Source of the DNA: Paenibacillus hunanensis
GTDB lineage: Bacteria; Bacillota; Bacilli; Paenibacillales; Paenibacillaceae
Direction of reading: 5' to 3'
Assembly (NCBI RefSeq): GCF_014645615.1
Contig: NZ_BMMB01000007.1
Span: forward strand, 1 to 64,000
Length of the DNA: 64,000 nt
The notes beneath the pieces are model-generated. The model did not search any database. It was not told the DNA's origin and worked only from the letters and a program-made list of their open reading frames with translations. Below, piece by piece: positions 18,301-26,942 of the stretch (positions within the stretch are counted from its first letter, which is position 1; every line of letters starts with the position of its first letter). The position numbers and the translations under genes are program-made.

Positions 18301-19203
18301 TCATAGCGGTTGATGCTGTACCTCCAGCGCATGACGGAACCGACGAATGAACAGCTCGGTTGCGCGAGACGCCGATACCCCTGCCGCAGTGACAAGCCAG
18401 AGAAAGGTTTCTCCACGATCCGGAAGCTGGAGTGGAAGGCTAACTACTTCCTTATTAAAAGCTTTACCGTACGTTTGCAAGGAATAGGTCGTTCCGATTG
18501 TTACGGCTAGATTCGCTCGCACTGCGCGTAGCAGAGCATCGACATTATTGCTTTTAAATAAAATATCGCTATCTGGTACAAGCTCCTGCACAAGTGTCAA
18601 AATATTGGAGTCATTGTACAGCACCAGCGGCGTATCGGTTAGCTCTTCCGGATGAACGATCTTACGCTCAGTCAGCGGTGAATCTATATGACAGAGCAAA
18701 ATAAGCCGATCCTCCACAATACGTTCAAAATGAAGCTCTGGCTGCATAACTCGTTGCTCTGGTAATAATACAAAGCCGATATCACTATCCCCATTCCGTA
18801 CACTCTCTAACACAGTCTGTGTATGATCCTCGATCAGATCAAATCGACTCCCCGGAAATTCACGCTTCATCTCTGATAGCGTCTCAATGAGCAGTGAGAT
18901 GGGTCCTGGAATAGAGGCGATACGCAGTCTTGAATTGTTCAGCTCATGATAACTGCTAGCTTCACGCTTCAATTCCTCAATCTGGCTAAGAATGGTCTTG
19001 ATTTTGGTAATAATCTTTTCACCCTCGGCTGTGACGGTCGCACCAGCACGCGAACGAACGAAGATGCGAGTTCCCAGCTCTTGCTCAAACAGTGTAATCG
19101 CTCGACTGACTCCGGTTACGGTTAAATGGCAATGCTCGGCTGCTTTGGTCAGTGAGCCTGTTCTTGCTACCTCCGCAATATATTGAAGCTGTTCAATGTT
19201 CAT
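18301..19203 (-). CDS. LysR family transcriptional regulator
   Basis: This is a 300-residue LysR-type regulator with an N-terminal winged helix (MNIEQLQYIAEVARTGSL, AAEHCHLTVTGVSRAI) and a C-terminal periplasmic-binding-like effector domain. GAGG lies about eight bases before the ATG at 19203; the longer reading from 19230 lacks a site. It is divergent from the HlyD/ABC-2 export pair starting at 19624, so it most likely controls that pair and itself from the 420-bp shared intergenic region. Effector unknown. Confidence 0.92.
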   Translation of the reverse strand: MNIEQLQYIAEVARTGSLTKAAEHCHLTVTGVSRAITLFEQELGTRIFVRSRAGATVTAEGEKIITKIKTILSQIEELKREASSYHELNNSRLRIASIPGPISLLIETLSEMKREFPGSRFDLIEDHTQTVLESVRNGDSDIGFVLLPEQRVMQPELHFERIVEDRLILLCHIDSPLTERKIVHPEELTDTPLVLYNDSNILTLVQELVPDSDILFKSNNVDALLRAVRANLAVTIGTTYSLQTYGKAFNKEVVSLPLQLPDRGETFLWLVTAAGVSASRATELFIRRFRHALEVQHQPL

Positions 19204-19452
19204 CGTAATAACCTCTTTCATAGATGCCATCTACTTTACGCTTTCGATCACATCATCCATTTATTCATCCTATTTTAAGTTGACTAGAAGTTTACTTTAC
19301 TCTATTTTTGATAAATTTATTGTACTTGAGGTATATGATATATTCAAATAAGCGTTCCATTCATCGCATTCGCATCAATTATACATAGGGATGAATGAGG
19401 AATAGAGGGATTCGTTTTGCAGATAGAGGGTGCAATTGGAAATGCCAGTTCT

Positions 19453-19563
19453 TTACGTAAAAGATCCAGTAGCACTACCAATCATTCTGCCTTTAAGCAG
19501 GATGGTGACTGCGAATAGGACAAGTATGACCAACACCATGAGCATCAACGGTATATGAGGCAT
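19453..19563 (-). CDS. Candidate 36-residue single-TM small protein
   Basis: In the gap between the divergent LysR and HlyD genes the minus strand reads ATG to TAA for 36 residues. The product is strongly hydrophobic (MPHIPLMLMVLVILVLFAV) followed by a short basic and polar tail (LLKGRMIGSATGSFT), the layout of a single-pass membrane peptide with an outside N-terminus or a leaderless small TM protein. There is no strong ribosome binding site (only GAG about five bases upstream), which lowers confidence. It is too short to be found by ordinary gene callers. I know no homologue. Confidence 0.35.
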   Translation of the reverse strand: MPHIPLMLMVLVILVLFAVTILLKGRMIGSATGSFT

Positions 19564-19623
19564 CAACTCAGAGCCTATACAAAGCAGAATCTACGAATTA
19601 ATGAGAAAGTGGAGTGAGGAGAC

Positions 19624-21030
19624 ATGACTAAGAGAAAATATGTATTGTACGGTGTGATTGTAGTAGGGATTGTAGCGGCTATTTATGTATTAAGCCTGTT
19701 GATCAGCCGTCAGGGCAATGCACTAACAGGAAACAATGCAACGATGCCAACAGCCTATGTGGAATCGGATACGGTCAGCACCAGTTTCAAGCTGGCAGGA
19801 CGGGTGAGCAAGCTACTCGTGGATGAAGGCGATACGGTGAAAAAAGGGCAGCTACTCGCTGTGCTGGACAGCAGTGAGCTACAGGACAAGGTCGCTCAAG
19901 CACAGGCTGCTCTAAAAACAGCACAGGCGAATGTATCACAGGCGGAAGCAGGTGTAGTACAGGCAAAAGCAGGTATGACGCAAGCGCAGGCTGGCGTTAC
20001 GCAGGCACAGGCCGCAGAGCAAGCAGCACAGGTGAAGGTGTCGCAAGGAACGACAGCGGTACAGGTCACAGCTGAATCATCCGCAAGTCAGGTACAGCAG
20101 GCACAAGCCGCCGTAGCAGCCGCTAAAGCAAAATGGCAGGCGGTCAAAAGTGGCGCACGTCCAGAGGAGATTGCACAGGCGAAGACAGCTACTGCATCTG
20201 CACGTGATGCGCTTGCTACCGCGCAGAAAAGCTTGAGCCGTACGCAGCAGTTATATGAGGCGGGTCTTGCTACTGATGCTGCACTCGATCAGGCGAAGCT
20301 ACAGCAGCAGCAAGCACAGGCACAATATGATGCTGCGGTCGAAAAGCAAAAGCTTGCTGAACAGGGCAGTCGTCAGGAGGAAATCGATGCTGCTTATGCT
20401 CAATACCAGCAAGCGCAGGCAGCATTAAAGGAAGCACAGGCTGGTCAAGGACAGGTGAGCCTGAGACAGGAGGATGTCAAAGCAGCACAGGCTGCTGTTA
20501 ATCAGGCACAGGGTGCAGCAGAGCAAGCACATGGAACGGTAGCACAGGCACAGGCGAATCAGACGCTCGCCCAAGCTAAGGTTGAAGCCGCTCAGGCTCA
20601 GGTAGAGCAGGCGAAGGCAGCACTGCAAGAAGCACAAACCTATGCCGGCTATGCCAAGCTATATGCGCCAGCAGATGGTGTGATCAAAACGCGCGCGATT
20701 CGTGGGGGCGAGCTGGTGAGCGCCGGTTCTACCATTTATTCACTGGAAACGACCTCGCAGCGCTGGGCTAAATTTTACATGACCGAGACCGCAATGAATG
20801 GACTTCGTGTAGGCGATACAGTCACGCTCAAGCTAATTAGCGATGATGCTACCTTTACAGGCAAAGTGAAAGTGATCGATGCGGCGGCTGATTTTGCCAT
20901 TCAAAAGCCTAGCCAGAGCTCAGGAGATACCGACGTTCGTTCCTTTGGTGTAAAGGTGCAGTTGACGGGATTGCCATCTGCCGTACCGACTGGAAGCACG
21001 GTGCTGTATGCTGGCAAAGGAGAACAGTAA
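19624..21030 (+). CDS. HlyD family membrane fusion/periplasmic adaptor-like protein
   Basis: This 468-residue protein has one N-terminal membrane helix (about residues 7-26), a split biotinyl-lipoyl domain (KLAGRVSKLLVDEGDTVKKGQLLAVLDSSEL in pieces; second half YAGYAKLYAPADGVIKTRAI) and a very long Ala/Gln-rich coiled-coil hairpin between residues about 85 and 335. The end is a beta-barrel domain (WAKFYMTETAMNGL, VGDTVTLKL). It is the adaptor of an export system with the ABC-2 type permease that starts two bases after its stop. The ATG at 19624 has a GTGAGGAG site upstream. Substrate unknown. Confidence 0.9.
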   Translation: MTKRKYVLYGVIVVGIVAAIYVLSLLISRQGNALTGNNATMPTAYVESDTVSTSFKLAGRVSKLLVDEGDTVKKGQLLAVLDSSELQDKVAQAQAALKTAQANVSQAEAGVVQAKAGMTQAQAGVTQAQAAEQAAQVKVSQGTTAVQVTAESSASQVQQAQAAVAAAKAKWQAVKSGARPEEIAQAKTATASARDALATAQKSLSRTQQLYEAGLATDAALDQAKLQQQQAQAQYDAAVEKQKLAEQGSRQEEIDAAYAQYQQAQAALKEAQAGQGQVSLRQEDVKAAQAAVNQAQGAAEQAHGTVAQAQANQTLAQAKVEAAQAQVEQAKAALQEAQTYAGYAKLYAPADGVIKTRAIRGGELVSAGSTIYSLETTSQRWAKFYMTETAMNGLRVGDTVTLKLISDDATFTGKVKVIDAAADFAIQKPSQSSGDTDVRSFGVKVQLTGLPSAVPTGSTVLYAGKGEQ

Positions 21031-21031
21031 T

Positions 21032-22240
21032 ATGAGCACATGGCGGGCGATTATAGAAGAGTGCAGGCATATGTTCAGCATCCCCAAGCTGGCAGCGATC
21101 TTACTATTGATGCCAGTACTCTATGCAGTACTGTTTGGATTTTTGTATTCACATGAGCGCATTACCGACATGCCGGTCATTGTATATGATGGCGATAACT
21201 CGGCACTCAGTCGACAGGTCGTTCAGGCATTTGATGCAACCGATACGTTCAAGGTGATCGGACAGCGCTGGAATGAAGAGGATGTAGTACAGGAAGTGCA
21301 AAATGGGGTGGCACGTGTTGGCTTGATCATCCCACCTAACTTCTCCAGCGGATTACAGCATGGAGAAAATATCCCGATCATGACCTTTATCGATGGTAGT
21401 AATATGATCTATTCTAACAGTGCATCGCGTATCGCCAATCAGGTCATTATGAGCATAAGTAGCGGAGCGACCTTGCAGACACTCGATAAGAAGGGGATGA
21501 GCAGCGAGCAGGCAGGTGCATTGCTGAACGCGATTCCTTACCGTTCCAGAGTGCTGTACAATCCAGTATTCAACTATGAATATTATATGCCGATTGGCGT
21601 CATCTCTGCTGCGTTACAGCAATGTCTATTACTCGGTATTGCACTATCCTGTACATGGCAAAAGGAAGCTGGCCTGTGGCATCGTTTCTACGATTGGCGG
21701 TTTGCTCCGTGGAAGCTAGCTATAGCCAAGCTAACACCATACTTTCTCGTTGGTCTGGTCAATGTGGTCGTGTCCTTTTCGATTGCGCATTTTGGCTTTG
21801 GCATTCCGTTTGTTGGGCAGCTATGGCCGATGTTGATTTTATCGCTCGGCTTTAACTTTGCGTTATGTGGGCTGGGCTTTTTGTTCAGTGTTGTATCGAA
21901 GCGACAGGTTGATGCGATTCAGGTGCTGATGCTGATCGCGATGCCATCGTTTATGCTATCCGGCTATACGTGGCCGCTGGAAGCGATGCCTAGGGCGCTA
22001 CGTGTCATCGGAGAATGTCTACCACTGACCCAATTTTTGCAGGGGGTGCGTAGTATTGTTGTAAAAGGATTGCCGCTGGATCAAATCTGGCAGAATGTGA
22101 TTGCACTTGGAATGATCGGACTGGTCACATTACTGATATCATTTCTTATTTTCCCGCTTACGATGCGACGTTACAAAGAATATGATAATGAATCCGAACA
22201 CCCTACAGCGACACTGACAACCGAATCGCTGAGCAAATAA
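21032..22240 (+). CDS. ABC-2 type transport permease
   Basis: This 402-residue integral membrane protein fits the ABC-2 (YhhJ/YbhR-like) permease family. One helix near the N-terminus (AAILLLMPVLYAVLFGFLYS) is followed by a large extracellular domain (about residues 45-165) and five helices at the C-terminal half, with the family segment LSGYTWPLEAMPRALR. AAAGGAG lies upstream of the ATG at 21032; the track frame from 21008 overlaps the HlyD gene. No ATP-binding subunit is adjacent, which is unusual for an ABC-2 system and suggests an ATPase elsewhere. Confidence 0.88.
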   Translation: MSTWRAIIEECRHMFSIPKLAAILLLMPVLYAVLFGFLYSHERITDMPVIVYDGDNSALSRQVVQAFDATDTFKVIGQRWNEEDVVQEVQNGVARVGLIIPPNFSSGLQHGENIPIMTFIDGSNMIYSNSASRIANQVIMSISSGATLQTLDKKGMSSEQAGALLNAIPYRSRVLYNPVFNYEYYMPIGVISAALQQCLLLGIALSCTWQKEAGLWHRFYDWRFAPWKLAIAKLTPYFLVGLVNVVVSFSIAHFGFGIPFVGQLWPMLILSLGFNFALCGLGFLFSVVSKRQVDAIQVLMLIAMPSFMLSGYTWPLEAMPRALRVIGECLPLTQFLQGVRSIVVKGLPLDQIWQNVIALGMIGLVTLLISFLIFPLTMRRYKEYDNESEHPTATLTTESLSK

Positions 22241-22638
22241 ATGGAGGAAATAAGCTGAAAGCATACATCGCATCGATAATGCTCATCTAGCAAACTGCTG
22301 TATATTTCAGATGGACGACTTCATATATAGAAGATACTTTGAGTTTCTGTTATCTAATCGTCGTGATCTAATCTATATGAAGCTAAGATTGAACCCTATT
22401 TGTACAATAAATCAGACTCCAATCTTATGAAGGCATGTGTACGTCCGCCAAGATGATATATTCTTGCAATACAGGCTACTCCTTGCCGTCAGTCAAGGCA
22501 CGGTAGCCTTTTTGCTTATACGGCCAGGATAACGCTTGCAATAGGGCTGGTATTGTCATGTGAACTTAGGTTATAGTTAGATTAGATATCATCAGAGTTG
22601 TGGCATCGTGATGCCCGTGTAGACAAGGGGGAAATGCT
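22241..22638. other. Intergenic region between the export pair and DUF624 gene
   Basis: About 400 bases with no supported gene. It contains the terminator at 22473-22513 and an AT-rich stretch near 22560-22600 that may carry the next promoter. Confidence 0.5.
22473..22513 (+). terminator. Intrinsic terminator of the HlyD/ABC-2 operon
   Basis: AGGCTAC pairs with GTAGCCT around an inner CCTTG/CAAGG hairpin, followed by TTTTT. Confidence 0.85.
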
Positions 22639-23514
22639 TTGGAGTTTAGAGGGGTAATGGGCGGATTATATCGGCTATCCGAATGGATTATGCGTCTGGC
22701 CGGCAGCAACCTGTTATGGGTTATTTGTTCTTCACCATTTTTATTTTTTCTGGTGATGCGTTTTATTTTCAGTCAGCCTCAGTTTACGCAAAATGATATT
22801 TTGCAGGCGAACTGGGCAATGGGCATTCTGGCACCTTTCACATTGTTCCCGGCGACAGCAGCGCTGTTCACCGTTGTACGTAAATGGGTGATGGGTGAAG
22901 GTGATGTATCCGTTATCAAAACATTTTTCCGGGGATACAAAGAGAATTATCGACAGAGTATGATCGGCGGTCTTTTCTATACGCTGCTGTTTGTAATTAT
23001 GTACGTGGATTATACTGTTTACATGAATCAGTTCCCACATTTGCAGCTGTTAGGCATCGTGATGCTGATCTTCCTGCTTGTGCTGTTTGTATCGCTGTTT
23101 AACTTCTTTTCCATGATTGCACATTATCATATGAAGCTGAAGGATATTATCAAAAATGCAATCCTTCTCTCCATCGTGCGTCCATTCCGCTTGTTCTCGA
23201 CCCTACTCGGAACGGTAGCACTATTGTTCATCGGTACACGCTATCCTGTGCTCTTCGTGCTCTGTCTTGCTTCAGCAATTGCATGGTTCGCTTTCTTCAA
23301 TTTCTATGGCATGTTCCTGAAAATGCAAGAACAATCCGAGAAGCAGGCAGCCGCAGAAAAGGAAAAAGAACTGCAAGCCGACGAGCAACTGGTAACTGGC
23401 GACGAGCCACCCCATGAGCAGGCAAAACGTCTGGAAAACGTTCCAGCTAATCAGCCTTCCATGGATCAGGATGTCAAAAATAGCATGACCAAGGAAAAAG
23501 AGCGTGAACGCTAA
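22639..23514 (+). CDS. DUF624 (YesL-like) membrane protein
   Basis: This 291-residue protein resembles the DUF624/YesL family: six hydrophobic segments between residues about 15 and 230 and a short N-terminal amphipathic region (GGLYRLSEWIMRLAGSNLLW). The C-terminal 60 residues are charged and disordered-looking (Glu/Lys/Gln rich), which is longer than usual. In Bacillales DUF624 proteins are often near sugar ABC transporters; here there is none, so the context gives no role. Start is TTG at 22639 with AAGGGGG upstream. Confidence 0.82.
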   Translation: MEFRGVMGGLYRLSEWIMRLAGSNLLWVICSSPFLFFLVMRFIFSQPQFTQNDILQANWAMGILAPFTLFPATAALFTVVRKWVMGEGDVSVIKTFFRGYKENYRQSMIGGLFYTLLFVIMYVDYTVYMNQFPHLQLLGIVMLIFLLVLFVSLFNFFSMIAHYHMKLKDIIKNAILLSIVRPFRLFSTLLGTVALLFIGTRYPVLFVLCLASAIAWFAFFNFYGMFLKMQEQSEKQAAAEKEKELQADEQLVTGDEPPHEQAKRLENVPANQPSMDQDVKNSMTKEKERER

Positions 23515-23583
23515 AGCTAGAGCTATGTCGCTCTTGTGCTCCTGTATAGTAAATAACGACTGCGATTGATAAAACACATAGGG

Positions 23584-23637
23584 AAGACCCGTTTGTCCCA
23601 TCCGAGTAGAGTAGGATAGGACAAACGGGTCTTTTTA
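23584..23637 (+). terminator. Intrinsic terminator of the DUF624 gene
   Basis: AAGACCCGTTTGTCC (23584-23598) pairs perfectly with GGACAAACGGGTCTT (23619-23633), followed by T. Confidence 0.93.
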
Positions 23638-23706
23638 TTTTGCAATCCATATCTTCTTGTCAGCGCCGTACTTATACTACCGTATTGTGCTTAGGCTGTT
23701 GTGTTG

Positions 23707-23742
23707 TATGTATGTATGTATGTATGTATGTATGTATGTATG
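23707..23742. repeat. Nine copies of the tetranucleotide TATG
   Basis: TATG is repeated nine times without interruption in the gap between the DUF624 gene and the structured RNA. A frame at 23640-23840 running through it has no ribosome binding site and is not called. Confidence 0.95.
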
Positions 23743-23897
23743 TTCCGATTAAAGAATACCGGGCAGCGAGAACAGCTCATTCTCATTGTAAAACGAGTAG
23801 TACAAAGTACTATAGAACAATACAGAAGCCAGTCAATTAGCAAAAACCTCTATCTGTAAACGTTTACAAAATAACGGAATACAAAAGCGAAATCGAC

Positions 23898-23926
23898 TTT
23901 ACAAATACCACCATGAAGTTTATAAT
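23898..23926 (+). promoter_or_regulatory. Near-consensus sigma-A promoter of the structured RNA
   Basis: TTTACA (23898-23903), a 17-bp spacer (23904-23920) and TATAAT (23921-23926). Transcription would start near 23933, exactly at the base of the RNA closing stem. Confidence 0.85.
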
Positions 23927-23932
23927 AAATTT

Positions 23933-24122
23933 ACATCCTGCAATGTACGCCTCGATATCTCGTTGTTTTGAACCAATGATGATGTCTCGGGAGATTCAAA
24001 TTCAACTGTGGCTGACCGGCCCTATCCATTGGATGTGGGGACTTCAAATACATGTTGTGCGATCACCCACCTGCTAAGCAGGTTCGAAGACAATGTTATC
24101 GGACGGCATTTGCGGGACCGTT
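23933..24122 (+). ncRNA. Structured RNA, probably 6S RNA
   Basis: A transcript from the promoter at 23898 would fold as a long rod. The 5' arm (23937-23957) pairs with the 3' arm (24097-24116) allowing G-U pairs; further in, CGTTGTTTTGAA pairs with TTCGAAGACAATG; the tip holds CCCTATCC/GGATGTGGGG; and a small hairpin CCTGC-TAA-GCAGG sits in the 3' side of the central bulge. A single rod of about 190 nt with a central bulge and a small 3'-side hairpin is how Firmicute 6S RNAs look; these bind sigma-A RNA polymerase. There is no open frame. The identification rests on shape, not on a covariance search, so other structured RNAs remain possible. Confidence 0.55.
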
Positions 24123-24178
24123 TTAAAATCTTTTCAAGGTAGGTGCCGACGTGATGTCGACATGCTCTAAACAAAAAG

Positions 24179-24224
24179 CGTTCTGATCTAGATCATTACG
24201 ATCTACGATTTCAGAACGTTTTTT
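24179..24224 (+). terminator. Intrinsic terminator after the structured RNA
   Basis: CGTTCTGA (24179-24186) pairs with TCAGAACG (24211-24218) around an inner TAGATC/GATCTA stem, followed by six T. The primary transcript would be about 290 nt if not processed. Confidence 0.88.
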
Positions 24225-24488
24225 GTTTGCGCTTACAAGCTAGTGATGATTCAGTAATGATAATGAATATATGGGAATTGAAAGCCCAACTAGTTAGCTG
24301 GAAAGCAGGCTAGTCGCGCTACCTGATCGCATGAGCAGCGAGCACCAATCGATCCTTTTATCGATATCATCGAGTCATCGCGCGATGGGCAAGCATGCCG
24401 TTATTATAAGAATATTAGTTTTCTTATTTACGTACTAATGATACACTGATAGTAATGATAGGTCTGTACATGCAAAGGAGGAAACGTC

Positions 24489-24884
24489 TTGTCGCTTAAG
24501 AGAACGTTAGTTGGAATCATCCGTAGCCAGGAAGGCACAGGAGATCGCGCCAAAGACCCACAAATGAAAACAAGATACTATAATCTTTCCCGTGAGCGCG
24601 CCTGGGAAGAGGTTTCATCCACATTAAAGAAAATTCCAGGTTTCAAGGTTCTGCATGAGGTACATAGTGTAGGCGAGATCACGCTGGAGCGCAAAACGGG
24701 CTTCGGGCGTATTATGGATATTACGGTTTCGATCGTATCAGTAAGCCCTGTTCGTAGTGCAATCGATATTCATTCGGCTTCGCGCGGATCGCTTGGAGAT
24801 CTCGGTGCGAACTATCGTAATATTTTGACACTGTTCAGCGCTCTGGATAAAAAGCTGTCTCAGTACAAGATCGATCAACCATAA
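24489..24884 (+). CDS. DUF1499 family protein
   Basis: This 131-residue soluble protein matches DUF1499. The telling segment is the C-terminal SASRGSLGDLGANYRNI, equivalent to the family's SASR-x-DLG-NRRRI signature; the N-terminal half carries TRYYNLSRERAWEEV and a Trp/Gly-rich strand region. No function is known. Start is TTG at 24489 with AGGAGG about seven bases upstream. It has its own promoter region and a terminator at 25010-25048. Confidence 0.8.
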   Translation: MSLKRTLVGIIRSQEGTGDRAKDPQMKTRYYNLSRERAWEEVSSTLKKIPGFKVLHEVHSVGEITLERKTGFGRIMDITVSIVSVSPVRSAIDIHSASRGSLGDLGANYRNILTLFSALDKKLSQYKIDQP

Positions 24885-25009
24885 GTACAGACAATCAGCA
24901 CCAGCCGTGAATGTGTATGGCATGTTAACGGCATTGAAGCCATGGTGCTGTTATATCATCTGTTTTGAATGCGGATACATACGATTCGACAGCATGATGC
25001 TCATCAGAT

Positions 25010-25048
25010 AAAACCCCTTCTCTTATACCAACAGGAGAAGGGGTTTTT
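25010..25048. terminator. Bidirectional terminator between DUF1499 gene and tpx
   Basis: AAAACCCCTTCTC pairs with GAGAAGGGGTTTT, with T on both strands. It serves the convergent DUF1499 and tpx genes. Confidence 0.88.
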
Positions 25049-25104
25049 CGGTGTGAAAATTAATATTCGTAATTGCTCAGTAGCTGTTCAGTATCGCTAT
25101 ATGC

Positions 25105-25626
25105 TTACCCAAGCAAGCCTTTTACCGCTTCGATAGCTGCATCATAATTCGGATGATCTGCCATCTCAGGTAGGTACTCTACATAGCGTACTGTATCATC
25201 ACGATCAATGACGAAGATTGCACGCATATCGATTACGAATTCCTTGATCAATACGCCATATGCTTTACCAAAGGAGTTGTCGCGATAGTCAGACAGGGTA
25301 ACAACGCGGTCTACACCTGCTGCACCACACCAGCGTGCCTGTGCGAACGGCAGATCGGCACTGATCGTCAGTACAACCACATCTTCACCGAGTTCAGAAG
25401 CAGCTTCATTGAAGCGGCGTGTCTGTGCATCACATACGCCTGTATCCAGGGATGGAACTACGCTAATCAATTTGATTTTACCTGCATAATCAGCCAGTGT
25501 GGCTTGCTCCAGCAGGTTTTTACTCAGGTTAAAAGCAGGAGCAGCATCGCCAGCTTTCAGTTCAGGGCCGACGAGTGTAATCGGATTGCCTTTAAATGTA
25601 GCTACACCAGTACGTTCTTGCGTCAT
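25105..25626 (-). CDS. tpx: Thiol peroxidase
   Basis: This 173-residue atypical 2-Cys peroxiredoxin reduces hydrogen peroxide and alkyl hydroperoxides using thioredoxin. Peroxidatic Cys65 is in VPSLDTGVCDAQTR and resolving Cys100 in FAQARWCGAAG, both in the usual positions. The ATG at 25626 has AGGAGG upstream. The frame remains open to 25866, but those codons precede the ribosome binding site and overlap the divergent rhomboid gene region, so they are not part of the protein. Cytosolic antioxidant role is well established for the family. Confidence 0.95.
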   Translation of the reverse strand: MTQERTGVATFKGNPITLVGPELKAGDAAPAFNLSKNLLEQATLADYAGKIKLISVVPSLDTGVCDAQTRRFNEAASELGEDVVVLTISADLPFAQARWCGAAGVDRVVTLSDYRDNSFGKAYGVLIKEFVIDMRAIFVIDRDDTVRYVEYLPEMADHPNYDAAIEAVKGLLG

Positions 25627-25902
25627 TATAAATTCCTCCTTCGAGATAGTGAACATGAAATGAATAGCTAAATAAAAGGACAGCCAACGGGGTACATAAT
25701 ATGTAGGTGTACAGATCTGCCGAGGTGCTGTCCGTACTTTGCTTTTTCGCATATTCAGTCGGAATTCATTATAATAAAGGAGAAGCAATAAAGTAAAGCC
25801 TGTGTCGATATGTACCAGGAGATACATCATCGGATACGACCCATCTCTAGTAGTTCTACCCTCCAACCCTTCAAATACTATGTCACACTTAAAGGAGCTC
25901 GT

Positions 25903-26619
25903 ATGCTATTTGTCCGTTATGAGAACTGGAAAAGCTTTTTGCGGTTTTATCCGCTCACATCCCTTATTGCACTCGCCAATATCGTCGTCTTTTTATTGAT
26001 GACATTCAATGGTGGCTCGCAAAATAGTGCCACATTAGTTGAATATGGAGCACTTACGAATCTTATCGGCTATGATCAGTGGTGGAGAACGTTTACAGCA
26101 ATGTTTGTGCATATTGGATTTGATCATTTGCTGTTCAATACATTTGCGATCATTGTATTTGCGCCACCTCTTGAGCGACTGCTTGGCACGCTGCGCTATG
26201 GTGTTCTGTATTTTGCCAGTGGACTGATCGGTAATATCATTAGTCTTGAGCTATATCGACAATCAAGTGAAGGTCATCTGGCAGCTGGAGCTTCTGGAGC
26301 GATCTACGGCATTTATGGAGCCTTTTTGTATATTGCTCTGTTCCAGCGTGGAATGCTAGATCGTGTGTCACGTCAGACGATCTACACGATTCTCGGATTA
26401 GGTCTGGTCTATACGTTCATTATGCCGGGCATCGGCATCTGGGCGCATCTAGGCGGTCTGATCTCAGGCTTCTTCATCTATGGCTTGCTGTTACGTTTAA
26501 CGGGCTTAGAGCGCCGCTGGCAGCGTATATATCAGCGCTATGAGCAGGCCATGAAGGAACAACAAATGAGGGAGCAACAGATGCGAGAAGAGCAGGAGCG
26601 TAATGATCCAAAGCTATAG
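25903..26619 (+). CDS. Rhomboid family intramembrane serine protease
   Basis: This 238-residue protein has six or so membrane helices and the rhomboid catalytic pair: serine in AAGASGAIYGIYGA and histidine in WAHLGGLISGF. The family HxxxDHLLFN-type motif (HIGFDHLLFNTF) is also present. The C-terminus is a Gln/Glu/Arg-rich tail with repeated EQQMR. AAAGGAG lies before the ATG at 25903; the frame from 25810 has no site. It is divergent from tpx. Substrates are unknown; B. subtilis homologues (GluP/YqgP) act in membrane protein quality control. Confidence 0.92.
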   Translation: MLFVRYENWKSFLRFYPLTSLIALANIVVFLLMTFNGGSQNSATLVEYGALTNLIGYDQWWRTFTAMFVHIGFDHLLFNTFAIIVFAPPLERLLGTLRYGVLYFASGLIGNIISLELYRQSSEGHLAAGASGAIYGIYGAFLYIALFQRGMLDRVSRQTIYTILGLGLVYTFIMPGIGIWAHLGGLISGFFIYGLLLRLTGLERRWQRIYQRYEQAMKEQQMREQQMREEQERNDPKL

Positions 26620-26686
26620 GCTGACGTTGTTCTAGTAAAGTGCTTTTGGTAAAAGAAAGAATAAGCACAATCATGAATAGCAGCAT

Positions 26687-26733
26687 ATCAATAAGGCGAG
26701 CCGTATACACTGTACATGGCTCGCCTTATTGAT
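26687..26733 (+). terminator. Perfect 16-bp hairpin after the rhomboid gene
   Basis: ATCAATAAGGCGAGCC (26687-26702) pairs perfectly with GGCTCGCCTTATTGAT (26718-26733). The following T tract is weak (CGTTTAAC). Together with the terminator at 26848 it fills most of the 320-base gap, where I see no gene. Confidence 0.6.
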
Positions 26734-26847
26734 CGTTTAACACTCATTCATACCCGTGTACAACTCTATATACGAATCTAAGTACGAATTTAACTACAAA
26801 TCACATCGCCGTATCCAATATCAGCCCAGCCTAATGATCCGTGTATA

Positions 26848-26897
26848 CAAAAAAAGCTGCTGTTCCTTCCCATCATGGGAGTAGAACAGCAGCTTTT
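26848..26897 (-). terminator. Intrinsic terminator of the YugP gene
   Basis: AAAAGCTGCTGTTC pairs with GAACAGCAGCTTTT; on the minus strand it is followed by seven T. Confidence 0.9.
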
Positions 26898-26942
26898 GCG
26901 TTAAACCTAGGTTTTATTTACACTTGATTCGCAGCGCGTATA

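Noticed and set aside
25627..25866. 80-codon N-terminal extension of Tpx
   Set aside because: AGGAGG directly precedes the ATG at 25626, and the resulting 173 residues match the normal Tpx length.
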